64,000 bases of DNA from Dokdonia sp. Hel_I_53 (GCF_007827465.1 NZ_VISL01000001.1:1817001-1881000), one strand, 5' to 3'; shown: positions 35,612 through 44,648, numbered from the stretch's first letter. Numbers and translations are program-made. The notes: generated by a model from the sequence alone, not told the origin.

Positions 35612-35923
35612 ATGATTCTCTCACAAAGCAATACCCTAACAGAAGATATAGCAGCAGCGAGAGTCGCACGTTTTACGTCAGATTTTATGTATAGAGACGG
35701 CCGTTTATTGTGTAGAACTAACAATCGCTGGTATCAAATAGAAGACCTCACACTTGTAGAATATTGCAGGCACGAGGGAATGAATGACCCAGGGGATAGT
35801 TCGATTTTATTTTTGATAGAAACTAATGATACTATAAAAGGTTGCCTTACGAGTGCCTATGGTAAGGATGCAGATACAGACCTCATTGATTTTGTAATGA
35901 GCTTAGAAAAGAAAGAGAATTAA
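35612..35923 (+). CDS. Small conserved protein (family often labelled phosphoribosylpyrophosphate synthetase)
   Basis: 103 residues. The segment CRHEGMNDPGDSSILFLIETNDTIKGCLTSAYGKD resembles the roughly 100-residue Bacteroidota proteins with EGMTNPDDNSILYAI and a DAYG box. Those are sometimes labelled phosphoribosylpyrophosphate synthetase but are far too short to be one and lack the PRPP loop. True function unknown. It follows the palindrome after the transporter and precedes yitT by 25 bp. Confidence 0.6.
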   Translation: MILSQSNTLTEDIAAARVARFTSDFMYRDGRLLCRTNNRWYQIEDLTLVEYCRHEGMNDPGDSSILFLIETNDTIKGCLTSAYGKDADTDLIDFVMSLEKKEN

Positions 35924-35948
35924 CTATCTTACAATAAAATCAAAAGGT

Positions 35949-36593
35949 ATGGCGAAGGCATTAAGATCGCTTTCAGAATATGTGCAAATTCTTATAGGTA
36001 TATCTTTAGCTAGTATTGGTCTTAAAGCATTTTTATTGCCTAACGGTTTTTTAGATGGAGGAGCCACGGGTATCGCAATTTTATTGAGTAAAAAATTTGA
36101 CTATAACATTTCATTTCTATTGTTTATCGTGAGTATTCCTTTTTTAATATTAGGGTTCTATAAACTTTCAAAAGCCATTATTCTTAAAAGTTCAATATCT
36201 ATATTGCTACTTGCGATATTAATAGGGCTAGAGTCTTTTCCTATAATTACAGAAGATAAACTGCTTATCGCCATTTTTGGCGGAATGTTTCTAGGTGCCG
36301 GAATTGGTATAAGTATTAGAAATGGCGCTGTGCTTGATGGGTCAGAAATTCTAGGTATTTATGTTTTTGATCTCTTTGGTATAAGTATTGGCAAAACAAT
36401 CCTCGCTTTTAACGTTATACTCTTCGCAATTACCGCTTTAGTATTAAGTATTGAAGTAGCATTGTATTCCATTCTTACATATATCGTTACAGCTAAGTTT
36501 ATCGACTTCTTTATTGAGGGTTTTGAAGATTTTATAGGTATCACGATTATCTCTCCAGAATCAGAAGCTATAGAGCAAAAAATATTAACTTAA
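35949..36593 (+). CDS. YitT-family membrane protein, cut by an in-frame TAA
   Basis: 214 residues before the stop. Five to six membrane helices with family segments GLKAFLLPNGFLDGGATGIAILL, GGMFLGAGIGISIRNGAVLDGSEIL and YIVTAKFIDFFIEGFEDFIGITIIS. YitT proteins continue with a cytoplasmic DUF2179 domain. Here the reading frame stops at TAA (36591-36593) exactly where that domain should continue, and the domain is present in the same frame just downstream. The membrane part may still be made. Confidence 0.8.
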   Translation: MAKALRSLSEYVQILIGISLASIGLKAFLLPNGFLDGGATGIAILLSKKFDYNISFLLFIVSIPFLILGFYKLSKAIILKSSISILLLAILIGLESFPIITEDKLLIAIFGGMFLGAGIGISIRNGAVLDGSEILGIYVFDLFGISIGKTILAFNVILFAITALVLSIEVALYSILTYIVTAKFIDFFIEGFEDFIGITIISPESEAIEQKILT

Positions 36594-36884
36594 CTTGGTA
36601 CAGGTATCACCGTTTACAAAGCAGCTGCTGGTTATGGAAGTACAGGTCAAAATAAGGAGCGTCGAGTTATTCAAACAGTAATTAATCGTATTCACTTGCG
36701 TAAAATTCATAGAATCATTGATGCTATCGATGCAAACTCCTTTATAGTGGAGTTTGATGTAAATAATGTAAAGGGAGGGGTTTTACGGAGATACTTAGAA
36801 AAACATCTAAGAAGTTGGCCAGTATATAAATGCTTTTTATTAGAAAGTGTTTTTCTCCGCTTTCGCGAAAGCGCAAATCTATAA
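36594..36884 (+). pseudogene. Detached C-terminal DUF2179 domain of the yitT gene
   Basis: Same reading frame as yitT, directly after its TAA. It reads LGTGITVYKAAAGYGSTGQ and then a strand-helix-strand domain ending near FDVNNVKGGVLRRYL. This corresponds to the GRGVT...GGYTG domain of intact YitT proteins. The frame runs on to TAA at 36882-36884 and overlaps the convergent beta-barrel gene by 6 nt. No start codon lies near the domain start, so the part is probably expressed only by readthrough, or the TAA is a sequencing or strain-specific change. Confidence 0.7.
36859..36872. repeat. Iterated palindrome, copy 15
   Basis: Exact core in the last codons of the interrupted yitT frame (would read LRFRESANL), 6 bp from the convergent gene end; 16-bp symmetry. 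Confidence 0.95.
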
Positions 36885-37565
36885 ACTCAAATAATAGCCT
36901 AGGTTAAGCCAGAATCTGTGATCTGGAGCACTTGTAAGAAACGAATCAAGACGATAGTCAATACCCAGCTCTACTTTATTTGCATCGTCAAAATAATATC
37001 CAAAAGACGGTACAAGTCTAATCTCAAGATCCGTCTCACTCCCTTGTATAGCGTAAACGTACTCCTGACCTATTTTTAAATATACTTCTCCAGGATCTAT
37101 AAACTCTCCATTAAGGGATATATCTGAGGATAATCTATAGCGCATACGTACCTCAAGATTTTCATTAGGTGCAAAAGTTTGATCCACTCGAAACCGATGT
37201 CCAAGACGGTATCCAAAGTAGGGAGTAGTAAAAGAATACTGCTGGATAAAACGGTGAATCACTGCATCTTCTCGAAAACGCACCAAATACCCGAAACCCA
37301 CCTTTGCATCTACGCCCACAGTGCGAGTCATTACAGACGTAATATCCAGAAGTGAATAAAATATATCTGTTTCACTTTCACCTTCAAAAGTACCTTGAGC
37401 CCACTCAAAACGTGGAGCAATCTCAACATTAATGGCATTTAGAGTAGCTAGCTTTGTGTCTATATTCACTTCTGGAAGAACGCCAATCTCATAAGTAGAC
37501 TGCCCATAACTAGATAAAGGTCCTAATAGAATTAAAAAAATAATATACAGTCTAACTACCTTCAA
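36879..37565 (-). CDS. DUF2490-like outer-membrane beta-barrel protein
   Basis: 228 residues with a signal peptide (MKVVRLYIIFLILLGPLSSYGQ) and alternating amphipathic strands ending in an aromatic/hydrophobic C-terminus (RFWLNLGYYLSL), as in outer-membrane barrels. The pattern of strands resembles DUF2490. Function unknown. Its ATG overlaps the stop of the upstream secreted protein gene by 4 nt, so both are in the mfd transcript. Confidence 0.7.
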   Translation of the reverse strand: MKVVRLYIIFLILLGPLSSYGQSTYEIGVLPEVNIDTKLATLNAINVEIAPRFEWAQGTFEGESETDIFYSLLDITSVMTRTVGVDAKVGFGYLVRFREDAVIHRFIQQYSFTTPYFGYRLGHRFRVDQTFAPNENLEVRMRYRLSSDISLNGEFIDPGEVYLKIGQEYVYAIQGSETDLEIRLVPSFGYYFDDANKVELGIDYRLDSFLTSAPDHRFWLNLGYYLSL

Positions 37566-38161
37566 AATCGCAAGATATTATCTCTCCGTATCGTAATTTG
37601 AGATCGATTAATAAACTGCCCATTGTGATCAAAAAGGATTTCAAACCGCTGTGACTTTTCTCCAGAATTACGTGTCTTTATCACGATTTCATAATAGGGC
37701 TTAAGAACTAGGCCTACTTTTTCTCTTATAAAAAAATCGTAGATATTTAATTCACTATCTATGTACTGTGCTTGTGTCTTTTCAATTTTAAAATAATCAA
37801 ACGCATTGATAAAATAGCGATCTATTTGCTCTCTAGCAAGCACTGGTATTTCAGAATAATCTATCACTACCTCAACATCCTCTAGGACACCTTGAGGTGT
37901 AAATTCTATACTGTAGCGACTACCTTTAAACTTAAACTTTGCTTCAATACTAGCACCATTTTCACCTTCTTCTCTAAGCCACTTGAACTTACGGCTTTTT
38001 TTAAAGTTTGAAATAAAGGCTTTGGCCTTTTGAGGCACCTCACTGTTGTCAATGCGAAATTCTGTTTCTGTCTTAATGATCTCTATCTCTTGCGCAATGC
38101 AAACTACTGTCTGAGTTGAGATGTATAAACACCCTATAAAAATTAAAAAACTACTCCGCAT
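37562..38161 (-). CDS. Secreted protein, PepSY-like
   Basis: 199 residues from the ATG before RSSFLIFIGCLYIS; signal peptide to about residue 24 (VVCIAQ). The mature protein repeats a helix plus strands pattern with QKAKAFISNFKKSRKFKW and later LAREQIDRYFINAF, resembling the PepSY-like domains common in Bacteroidota. No catalytic residues seen. It overlaps the small membrane protein gene upstream by 11 nt and the beta-barrel gene downstream by 4 nt. Confidence 0.6.
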   Translation of the reverse strand: MRSSFLIFIGCLYISTQTVVCIAQEIEIIKTETEFRIDNSEVPQKAKAFISNFKKSRKFKWLREEGENGASIEAKFKFKGSRYSIEFTPQGVLEDVEVVIDYSEIPVLAREQIDRYFINAFDYFKIEKTQAQYIDSELNIYDFFIREKVGLVLKPYYEIVIKTRNSGEKSQRFEILFDHNGQFINRSQITIRRDNILRF

Positions 38162-38297
38162 GATCCTCTTTTTTTGAACGAAACAACCACCCCAGAGGTA
38201 ACCAAATGACAAAGAACAAAAATTTACCTGTAACTAACCCTACTATAGTAATAATGGCAGCGATCATTGCAAGTGCTATTTTCCAAGATTTAGTCAT
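38151..38297 (-). CDS. 48-residue membrane protein overlapping mfd
   Basis: A complete small reading frame, MTKSWKIALAMIAAIITIVG continuing to a basic end (RSKKEDHAE), with one long or two short membrane helices (about 6-40). It overlaps the mfd stop by 8 nt and the secreted protein start by 11 nt, which is what a translationally coupled gene looks like and would be hard to explain as chance. Not recognised as a known family. Confidence 0.65.
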   Translation of the reverse strand: MTKSWKIALAMIAAIITIVGLVTGKFLFFVIWLPLGWLFRSKKEDHAE

Positions 38298-41200
38298 GTG
38301 TTTGAGAGGTCTTTGTTGTAGCTTTTTTAGTGCTTTCTGGCATCAAAGGCCTAAGTAGAGCCACCACATCATTTACCGTTTTTGCATCGTCAGACTTTAA
38401 AAGCAAGCGCAATCCTTTGGACGTTTTCTTCTCTTTAATGGAAATACGAAATGCATTTTCTTGAACGTATTTTAACACACGACCAAAAGCGGGGCTTTGG
38501 TAAAACGGACTTTGTTGATCTGAAATAAAGAAACCTGTGAGCTTCCCATTTTTCATAACTACCTTCTCTAAGCCTATTTTTGTTGCCACCCATTTGATAC
38601 GCACAGAATCTACCAGATCTTCTGCTTCTTCTGGAAGTGGCCCAAATCGGTCTACCAATTTTGCTTCAAAAGCATCTAGCTCTTCTTCGGTTTTTACCTT
38701 ATTGAGTTCTGTGTATAGATTTAATCTTTCGGTTATGTTGTTGACATAATCGTCTGGAAATAGTAAACTAAAGTCTGTATCTATAACAGTGTCTTTAACG
38801 TAATCTTTATCCGCTTTCGCGAAAGCGGAATCCTCATCATACAACTCTGCAAATTCATTTTCCTTAAGTTCATCTATCGCTTCATTGAGAATTTTCTGAT
38901 AGGTGTCAAAACCAATTTCGTTTATGAATCCGCTCTGTTCACCTCCTAGTAAATCTCCGGCACCACGTATCTCAAGGTCTTTCATAGCAATATTAAAACC
39001 ACTACCCAAAACAGAAAATTGTTCCAATGCCTGTATACGTTTGCGGGCATCCTCTGTCATTGCGCTATATGGGGGCGTGATAAAGTAACAGAAAGCTTTT
39101 TTATTACTTCTACCTACACGACCACGCATCTGGTGCAAATCTGAAAGTCCAAAATTATTAGCGTTATTAATAAAAATCGTATTTGCATTAGGTACATCAA
39201 GTCCACTTTCAATAATTGTCGTTGATACTAAAACGTCAAACTCTCCGTCCATAAAAGCGAGCATTTTTGCCTCCAGCGTTTTTCCTTCCATCTGCCCGTG
39301 ACCTATTCCCACCTTAGCATCTGGAACCAAACGCTGTATAAGCCCTGCCACTTCCTTTATATTCTCTATTCTATTATGGATAAAGAATACTTGTCCGCCT
39401 CGTTGTATTTCATACTGTACAGCATCACGTATCACTTCTTCAGAAAATCGTACGACATTACTTTCTATAGGGTATCTGTTAGGTGGTGCTGTAGTGATGG
39501 TACTTAAATCACGGGCTGCCATTAATGAAAATTGTAATGTTCTTGGTATAGGCGTTGCGGTTAACGTGAGTGTATCTACCGTTTCAGAAATGGTTTTCAG
39601 TTTATCTTTTACAGCTACTCCAAATTTTTGTTCCTCATCAATAACTAGTAATCCCAAGTCCTTAAACTTTACGTTCTTACTAGTGAGTTGGTGCGTGCCA
39701 ATCACAATATCTATGGCACCGCTTTCCAGTCCTGCTAGCACCTCCCGTTTTTCTTTTGCTGTTCTAAAACGATTCAGATAATCTACTTTAACAGGAAAAT
39801 CTTTAAGGCGCTCCTTGAATGTTCTTGCATGTTGGTATGCTAGTATAGTTGTAGGTACTAGTACTGCGACTTGTTTGCCTCCATCTACTGCTTTAAAAGC
39901 TGCACGTATGGCAACTTCTGTCTTACCAAAGCCCACATCACCACAAACTAATCGATCCATAGGACGATCGCTCTCCATGTCTCGTTTTACATCTTCAGTA
40001 GCACTACTTTGGTCTGGAGTATCCTCATAAATAAAGCTAGCTTCCAGCTCATGTTGCATATGAGTATCTGGACCAAATGCATGACCTTTTTGCAGTCTCC
40101 GTTTTGCGTATAATTTGATGAGGTTAAAAGCAATATGCTTGACCTTGGACTTCGTTTTGGCTTTTAATTTTTTCCAGGCTTGGCTGCCTAATTTATAAAC
40201 CTGAGGTGGCTTGCCATCTTTACCGTTGTACTTAGATATTTTATGTAAGGAGTGAATACTCAGATATAAAATATCCCGCTCGCCATAAATTAACTTTATA
40301 GCTTCTTGTGGCTTTCCTTCCACCTCAATTTTTTGGAGTCCGCCAAATTTTCCAATACCATGATCTATATGTGTGACGTAGTCACCCACCGAGAGGTGAC
40401 TCAATTCTTTTAATGTTATAGCCTGCTTCTTTGCGTATCCATTTTTAAGATTAAATTTATGGTAACGTTCAAAGATCTGGTGGTCTGTATAAACAGCGAT
40501 TTTAAGATCATTATCAATAAAACCTTGATACAAAGAAAGCACTACTGTTTCGTACTCATTTACAGTATCACTAGCATCGTCAAAAATATCTTGAAAACGT
40601 TTTGCGGCCTGCTCGCTCACACAAGCGATATAATTTTTATATCCTTTTTCCGTATTATCATTTAAGTTAGAAATTAGCAAGTCAAATTGCTTATTAAATG
40701 AAGGTTGCGGTTGTTGTGCAAAAGTCACAATCTCTGTAGCAGAGGCTCCGTCAATTTCATTTGTAAGATCTACAGTAGTGAAAGCGTCTAATTGCTTTTT
40801 TAAGGACTTGCCGTGCATAAAAAGTTCTTCAGGCGAGTTGCGCTTTACTTCAGAATCTAACTTTGAAAAGGCTTCTTCCGCTTTCGCGAAATTCTTATCT
40901 GTACGATCCACAAGTAGTGATCTATTTTTGATAAAAACGACCGTTTTGGGCGAGATATATTCTAAAAAACTCTCTCGAGTTTCCATAAGTGCCTTGTTCT
41001 CTACATTAGGCATTACCGAAATCTTCTTTACTTGACCGGTAGATAGCTGACTTTCGACATCAAAGGTTCTGATACTATCCACCTCATCGCCAAAAAATTC
41101 AACACGATACGGCTCGTCGTGAGAAAAAGAAAACACATCTACAATACCACCTCGCACCGAAAATTCTCCGGGTTCAGTTACAAAATCTACGCGTTTAAAT

Positions 41201-41700
41201 TTATACTCAAAAAGCATCTCATTTACAAAATCTAAGGAGAGCTTGTCGTTTACAGCAATTTTTAAAGTTTGTCTATCTAGCTCTTTACGGGTTACTACTT
41301 TCTCAAAAAGCGCATCTGGATAAGTAACTAAAAGAGCTGGTTTTTTACGTGAGTTTATTCTATTAAGTACCTCTGCCCTGAGCAGTATGTTTGCATTATC
41401 TGTCTCCTCTATTTGGTAAGGACGACGGTAACTACCCGGATAAAACAGTACATTTTCTTCCTTACGGAGCTGTTCTAAATCATTTAGAAAATAGGCCGCC
41501 TCTTCCTTATCATTCATGATAATAAGAAAAGGGGTTTTTGCAGCTTCAAACGACTGACTAATGGTAAAAGACAAGGCTGAACCTATAAGGCCTTTAGCCT
41601 GTACATGCTGCTTATTTTCTTGAGAAATGGCAATGGCTTCCTCTAGTTTTCTTAGTGAAGAAGACTGGGCGAAGTGTTGCGAGAGGGCGTTTTTGCTCAC
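38290..41700 (-). CDS. mfd: Transcription-repair coupling factor
   Basis: 1136 residues. UvrB-like N-terminal region (FLIIMNDKEEAAYFLNDLEQL, GGIVDVFSF), RNA polymerase-interacting domain (VGDYVTHIDHGIGKFGGL), and the RecG-like ATPase with Walker A GDVGFGKTEVA, DEEQ box and RGRVGRSNKKAFCY motif VI. It removes stalled RNA polymerase and recruits UvrA. One exact palindrome (SAFAKADKD) and a half-matching one at 40880-40893 (NFAKAEEA) lie within. First gene of a transcript with three small envelope genes. Confidence 0.96.
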   Translation of the reverse strand: MSKNALSQHFAQSSSLRKLEEAIAISQENKQHVQAKGLIGSALSFTISQSFEAAKTPFLIIMNDKEEAAYFLNDLEQLRKEENVLFYPGSYRRPYQIEETDNANILLRAEVLNRINSRKKPALLVTYPDALFEKVVTRKELDRQTLKIAVNDKLSLDFVNEMLFEYKFKRVDFVTEPGEFSVRGGIVDVFSFSHDEPYRVEFFGDEVDSIRTFDVESQLSTGQVKKISVMPNVENKALMETRESFLEYISPKTVVFIKNRSLLVDRTDKNFAKAEEAFSKLDSEVKRNSPEELFMHGKSLKKQLDAFTTVDLTNEIDGASATEIVTFAQQPQPSFNKQFDLLISNLNDNTEKGYKNYIACVSEQAAKRFQDIFDDASDTVNEYETVVLSLYQGFIDNDLKIAVYTDHQIFERYHKFNLKNGYAKKQAITLKELSHLSVGDYVTHIDHGIGKFGGLQKIEVEGKPQEAIKLIYGERDILYLSIHSLHKISKYNGKDGKPPQVYKLGSQAWKKLKAKTKSKVKHIAFNLIKLYAKRRLQKGHAFGPDTHMQHELEASFIYEDTPDQSSATEDVKRDMESDRPMDRLVCGDVGFGKTEVAIRAAFKAVDGGKQVAVLVPTTILAYQHARTFKERLKDFPVKVDYLNRFRTAKEKREVLAGLESGAIDIVIGTHQLTSKNVKFKDLGLLVIDEEQKFGVAVKDKLKTISETVDTLTLTATPIPRTLQFSLMAARDLSTITTAPPNRYPIESNVVRFSEEVIRDAVQYEIQRGGQVFFIHNRIENIKEVAGLIQRLVPDAKVGIGHGQMEGKTLEAKMLAFMDGEFDVLVSTTIIESGLDVPNANTIFINNANNFGLSDLHQMRGRVGRSNKKAFCYFITPPYSAMTEDARKRIQALEQFSVLGSGFNIAMKDLEIRGAGDLLGGEQSGFINEIGFDTYQKILNEAIDELKENEFAELYDEDSAFAKADKDYVKDTVIDTDFSLLFPDDYVNNITERLNLYTELNKVKTEEELDAFEAKLVDRFGPLPEEAEDLVDSVRIKWVATKIGLEKVVMKNGKLTGFFISDQQSPFYQSPAFGRVLKYVQENAFRISIKEKKTSKGLRLLLKSDDAKTVNDVVALLRPLMPESTKKATTKTSQTHD
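38813..38826. repeat. Iterated palindrome, copy 16
   Basis: Exact core in mfd, AFAKA frame; 20-bp symmetry (TCCGC...GCGGA). Confidence 0.95.
40880..40893. repeat. Half-matching palindrome in mfd
   Basis: GCTTTCGCGAAATT: the last two bases differ, so one outer pair set is lost. Read as NFAKAEEA. A possible decayed or unfinished copy. Confidence 0.5.
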
Positions 41701-41717
41701 GTTATTAGCATTTTATA

Positions 41718-41725
41718 CAAAGATA
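41718..41725 (-). promoter_or_regulatory. Candidate -7 box of mfd
   Basis: TATCTTTG on the minus strand, 17 bp upstream of the mfd ATG. The iterated palindrome (41737-41750) lies where the -33 region would be. Confidence 0.45.
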
Positions 41726-41736
41726 AAGCTGTATAC

Positions 41737-41750
41737 GCTTTCGCGAAAGC
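41737..41750. repeat. Iterated palindrome, copy 17 (intergenic)
   Basis: Exact core between the divergent mfd and oxidoreductase genes, just upstream of the mfd -7 box; 20-bp symmetry (TACGC...GCGTA). Confidence 0.95.
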
Positions 41751-41824
41751 GTAACACTACAATTTACCATTTTCCTAACACCCAAAAAATGAACCCATCA
41801 CTACCTTTATCCAAAAGCAATACA

Positions 41825-43174
41825 ATGGGATTTGAACACTATGATATTTTTGTAATAGGAACTGGAAGTGCTGGTAGAAAAGTGGCTGTGAGCTGTGCTA
41901 AAGAAGGCATGAAAGTCGCCATTGCAGATAATCGTGAATATGGAGGAACCTGCGCAAACAGAGGTTGTGATCCTAAAAAAGTATTATTAAACGCCAGTGA
42001 GATTATAGCTCGCACTACAGATCTGGCAGCCGTTGGTATTACCGAAGTGCCAAAAATAGACTGGCAAGCGTTGCAAAAATTTAAAGAAAAATTTGTGTCT
42101 GCAATGCCCATAAAAACAGAAGAAAGCTTAGAAGAAGTAGGTATTAAAATGTACCACCAATCGCCAGAGTTTCTTGAAGATGGATTGCTTATTGTCGAAG
42201 GTAAGAAAGTAACCTACGATAAAGTGGTAATTGCAACAGGACTCATCCCAAGGCCGTTGCACTTTAAAGGAGCAGAGCTTTTTAAAATTTCAGATGATTT
42301 CTTAGATCTTCCTGAGCTTCCAGATAGTATGATTTTTATAGGTGGAGGTTACATTGCCATGGAGTTTGCACATATAGCGGCAAGGTGTGGCGTAGATGTT
42401 ACCATCATTGAACGAGGTAAAAGCATCTTAAAACATTTTGATGAAAATATTGCTGCGTATCTCCAAAAGATTTCAGAGGATATTGGGGTAAAATTTATTC
42501 TAAACGCCTCTGTTACGGGTGCAGAAATGTTACAAAAAAACACTAGGGTTTATTACGAACAAAATGGTAAGGAAAAAGATGTAAAAGCTATGATGGTGTT
42601 TAACACCTCTGGAAGAGTGCCTTCTATTGAAATGCTTTCTTTAGAAAAAGCAAATATTACCACAACTCCAAAAGGAATTAAAGTGAATAAATTTTTACAG
42701 AGCACCTCAAACCCCAATGTGTATGCATGCGGTGACGTAGCCGACTCTGGTGCTCTACCACTTACTCCGTTATCAAGTAAAGAAGGAAGTCACGTAGCCA
42801 AACAACTTACTTCTGGTAAACATGAAGAATACACCTTCGCTGCCATACCTACATCGGTTTATACAACTCCGCAACTTGCAACTGTAGGATTAACTGAAGA
42901 ACAAGCTAAGGAACAAGACATTGAATATAAAGTGCTCTCAGAACATGTGCCAGACTGGTTTAGCGTTAAGCGTTTAAACTCGCGAGACTATTGTTACAAA
43001 ACTTTAAAGGGTCCTAACGATGAAATTTTAGGCGCAGAAATTCTAGCGCCAGAGGCTAGTGAAATGATTAATTTATTTGCCATGGCGATTCAGCAGAAAC
43101 TAACCTGCACGCAGTTTAGACAGACCATATTTGCTTATCCAACTTTTGCAAGTGATATGCAAAGCATGGTATAG
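41825..43174 (+). CDS. Pyridine nucleotide-disulfide oxidoreductase (glutathione-reductase-like)
   Basis: 449 residues from the ATG before GFEHYDIF; an ATG at 41789 would add 12. FAD-binding GTGSAGRKVA, redox-active pair GTCANRGCDPKKV (Cys-X4-Cys), NAD(P)-binding GGGYIAMEFAHIAAR and the second FAD motif YACGDVADSG are all present. The C-terminal dimerisation domain ends IFAYPTFASDM, with YPT where classical enzymes have HPT, so the catalytic base may differ. The substrate is unknown; it is not safely glutathione reductase, dihydrolipoamide dehydrogenase or mercuric reductase. Confidence 0.85.
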   Translation: MGFEHYDIFVIGTGSAGRKVAVSCAKEGMKVAIADNREYGGTCANRGCDPKKVLLNASEIIARTTDLAAVGITEVPKIDWQALQKFKEKFVSAMPIKTEESLEEVGIKMYHQSPEFLEDGLLIVEGKKVTYDKVVIATGLIPRPLHFKGAELFKISDDFLDLPELPDSMIFIGGGYIAMEFAHIAARCGVDVTIIERGKSILKHFDENIAAYLQKISEDIGVKFILNASVTGAEMLQKNTRVYYEQNGKEKDVKAMMVFNTSGRVPSIEMLSLEKANITTTPKGIKVNKFLQSTSNPNVYACGDVADSGALPLTPLSSKEGSHVAKQLTSGKHEEYTFAAIPTSVYTTPQLATVGLTEEQAKEQDIEYKVLSEHVPDWFSVKRLNSRDYCYKTLKGPNDEILGAEILAPEASEMINLFAMAIQQKLTCTQFRQTIFAYPTFASDMQSMV

Positions 43175-43200
43175 CTTATAGTAGCTCAGCTATGTTTTTT
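43171..43200 (+). terminator. Possible terminator between convergent genes
   Basis: ATAGCT/AGCTAT stem with an 11-nt loop followed by a T-run. It spans the oxidoreductase stop and lies inside the last codons of the convergent HAD gene, since only 1 bp separates the genes. Confidence 0.4.
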
Positions 43201-43832
43201 ATTGTAAGATCTGCTGGTTTAGCTAAAGGGAATTGTTTTTTATTTGGTCTTTCTACAAAACAGGTACGCATTCCGCTATTTTGAGCTCCTAAAATATCCC
43301 AGGCGTGTGAGGCTACTAGCATTGCCTCTTCTGCTTTTACATTTAGTTTTTTTAGAGCCCAAACATATACCTCTGGATCTGGTTTGAACTTTTTTACGGG
43401 TTCTGAACTAAGCATATGATCAAAGAAATGATCAATACCTGCAAATTTTAGCTTTTCTTCTAATGACTGTTGTGATGAATTTGTAAGTGCAACTAGTGTA
43501 AAGCCAGCATCTTTTAAAGATTTCAATCCATCCATAACGTCATCATAGGCGGGTAATTTTTTAAAAGGTTCTATAGTCGCTTTTTGGGCATCTTCTTTAG
43601 AAAGTGCAATGTTATTGATTTGAGCAATCATTAATAATGCACGCACTCCTATTTCACCAAAATCCTGATAACTATCGGTAGCATTTGCCACCAATGAATA
43701 ATGTAGTAGTGTACTAAACCATAAGGGTATGAGTTCATCTCTATCATTTAATGCACTAGCGATATGTTGCTTTAAAGGTTGTAAATCTAATAAGGTTTCG
43801 TTTACATCAAAAAAAAGTGTCGTTGGTTTCAT
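43176..43832 (-). CDS. Haloacid dehalogenase type II-like hydrolase
   Basis: 218 residues. HAD motif I FFDVNETLLDL with the nucleophile Asp9, motif II TNSSQQS, motif III Lys in KKFKPDPEVY, and motif IV VASHAWDILGAQNSG, which is the signature of type II (S)-2-haloacid dehalogenases. It may hydrolyse 2-haloacids or a phosphate ester. It is convergent with the oxidoreductase and downstream of the TspO-like gene. Confidence 0.85.
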   Translation of the reverse strand: MKPTTLFFDVNETLLDLQPLKQHIASALNDRDELIPLWFSTLLHYSLVANATDSYQDFGEIGVRALLMIAQINNIALSKEDAQKATIEPFKKLPAYDDVMDGLKSLKDAGFTLVALTNSSQQSLEEKLKFAGIDHFFDHMLSSEPVKKFKPDPEVYVWALKKLNVKAEEAMLVASHAWDILGAQNSGMRTCFVERPNKKQFPLAKPADLTIKNIAELL

Positions 43833-43847
43833 AGGGATTCATAGGGA

Positions 43848-44648
43848 TTAATTAGATAGTCTTTCTTTCAATTTAATATGTGGAGCAGTCTCCCTATTCT
43901 TATAGGCATGAATACTCACAATGATAAAAAGTATAATCGCACTAGATAGCGCATAATAAGCTATACTCTCATATTGCTCTTGATGTCTTATAAAAATAGC
44001 AACTAGTGCCCAGATGGCCACTGCAGCAAACTCTCTCATATTACGCAGCCAGACCATTAGCACATTTATTAAAACAGCTACTGTAATAAGAACCATTGTC
44101 CATACAATCTCATTAAATTCTGTTCCCGTCCATCCTATGCTAGCAAAAAAAGCAGAAAAATTTGCAATCGTTGCGACAGCTATCCATCCTGCATAGATGC
44201 AAACGGGCCACCATACAAATGCAATTATGGCAATTGGGGCATCCCACCGCTCCATATTTGTACGCCAGACTACCAGAAGTAAACTACACAAAATCCCCAG
44301 CATTATAATCACAGAAAGCCCTATATATTCATAGGTGAAAGCAACAACCCAAGCTGCATTTAAGAAATTTGCGATAGCAAACCACCAACCAGTTTGTTCT
44401 ATAAAGGGTGACTTTTTATTGCTAAAAAAAGCTCTTCTTATCTGAAAAATAGCGTAGCCTACAAGCATGAGAAATATCAATCCCCAAATAGAAAAAGCAT
44501 AGCCCGCGGGTGTAAATAAGTTTTCATATTTATCAGACTGTTCTCCTATAGTAGTGTTATTCCATCGTTGTGCTTGAGACAAACCGTTGACTAAGAGAAC
44601 GAGAAGTACAGAGATAAAATTTACAATTGCGTAGGTTTTCTTCATCAT
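43848..44648 (-). CDS. TspO/MBR-like tryptophan-rich membrane protein
   Basis: 266 residues, about eight hydrophobic segments. The segment WNNTTIGEQSDKYENLFTPA followed by GYAFSIWGLIFL and the Trp-rich helices (FVWWPVCIYAGWIAVATIANF) are those of long tryptophan-rich sensory proteins. TspO family members bind porphyrins and can affect carotenoid or tetrapyrrole regulation; crtY and hemJ are elsewhere in this window but not adjacent. It lies 15 bp upstream of the HAD gene. Confidence 0.72.
   Translation of the reverse strand: MMKKTYAIVNFISVLLVLLVNGLSQAQRWNNTTIGEQSDKYENLFTPAGYAFSIWGLIFLMLVGYAIFQIRRAFFSNKKSPFIEQTGWWFAIANFLNAAWVVAFTYEYIGLSVIIMLGILCSLLLVVWRTNMERWDAPIAIIAFVWWPVCIYAGWIAVATIANFSAFFASIGWTGTEFNEIVWTMVLITVAVLINVLMVWLRNMREFAAVAIWALVAIFIRHQEQYESIAYYALSSAIILFIIVSIHAYKNRETAPHIKLKERLSN

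Noticed and set aside
35612..35923. Calling the 103-residue protein a PRPP synthetase
   Set aside because: It is about one third of the needed length and lacks the PRPP loop seen in the true prs at 17103.
36696..36884. Separate small gene on the plus strand after yitT
   Set aside because: It is in frame with yitT and encodes the inner part of its DUF2179 domain; better explained as the detached end of the interrupted gene.
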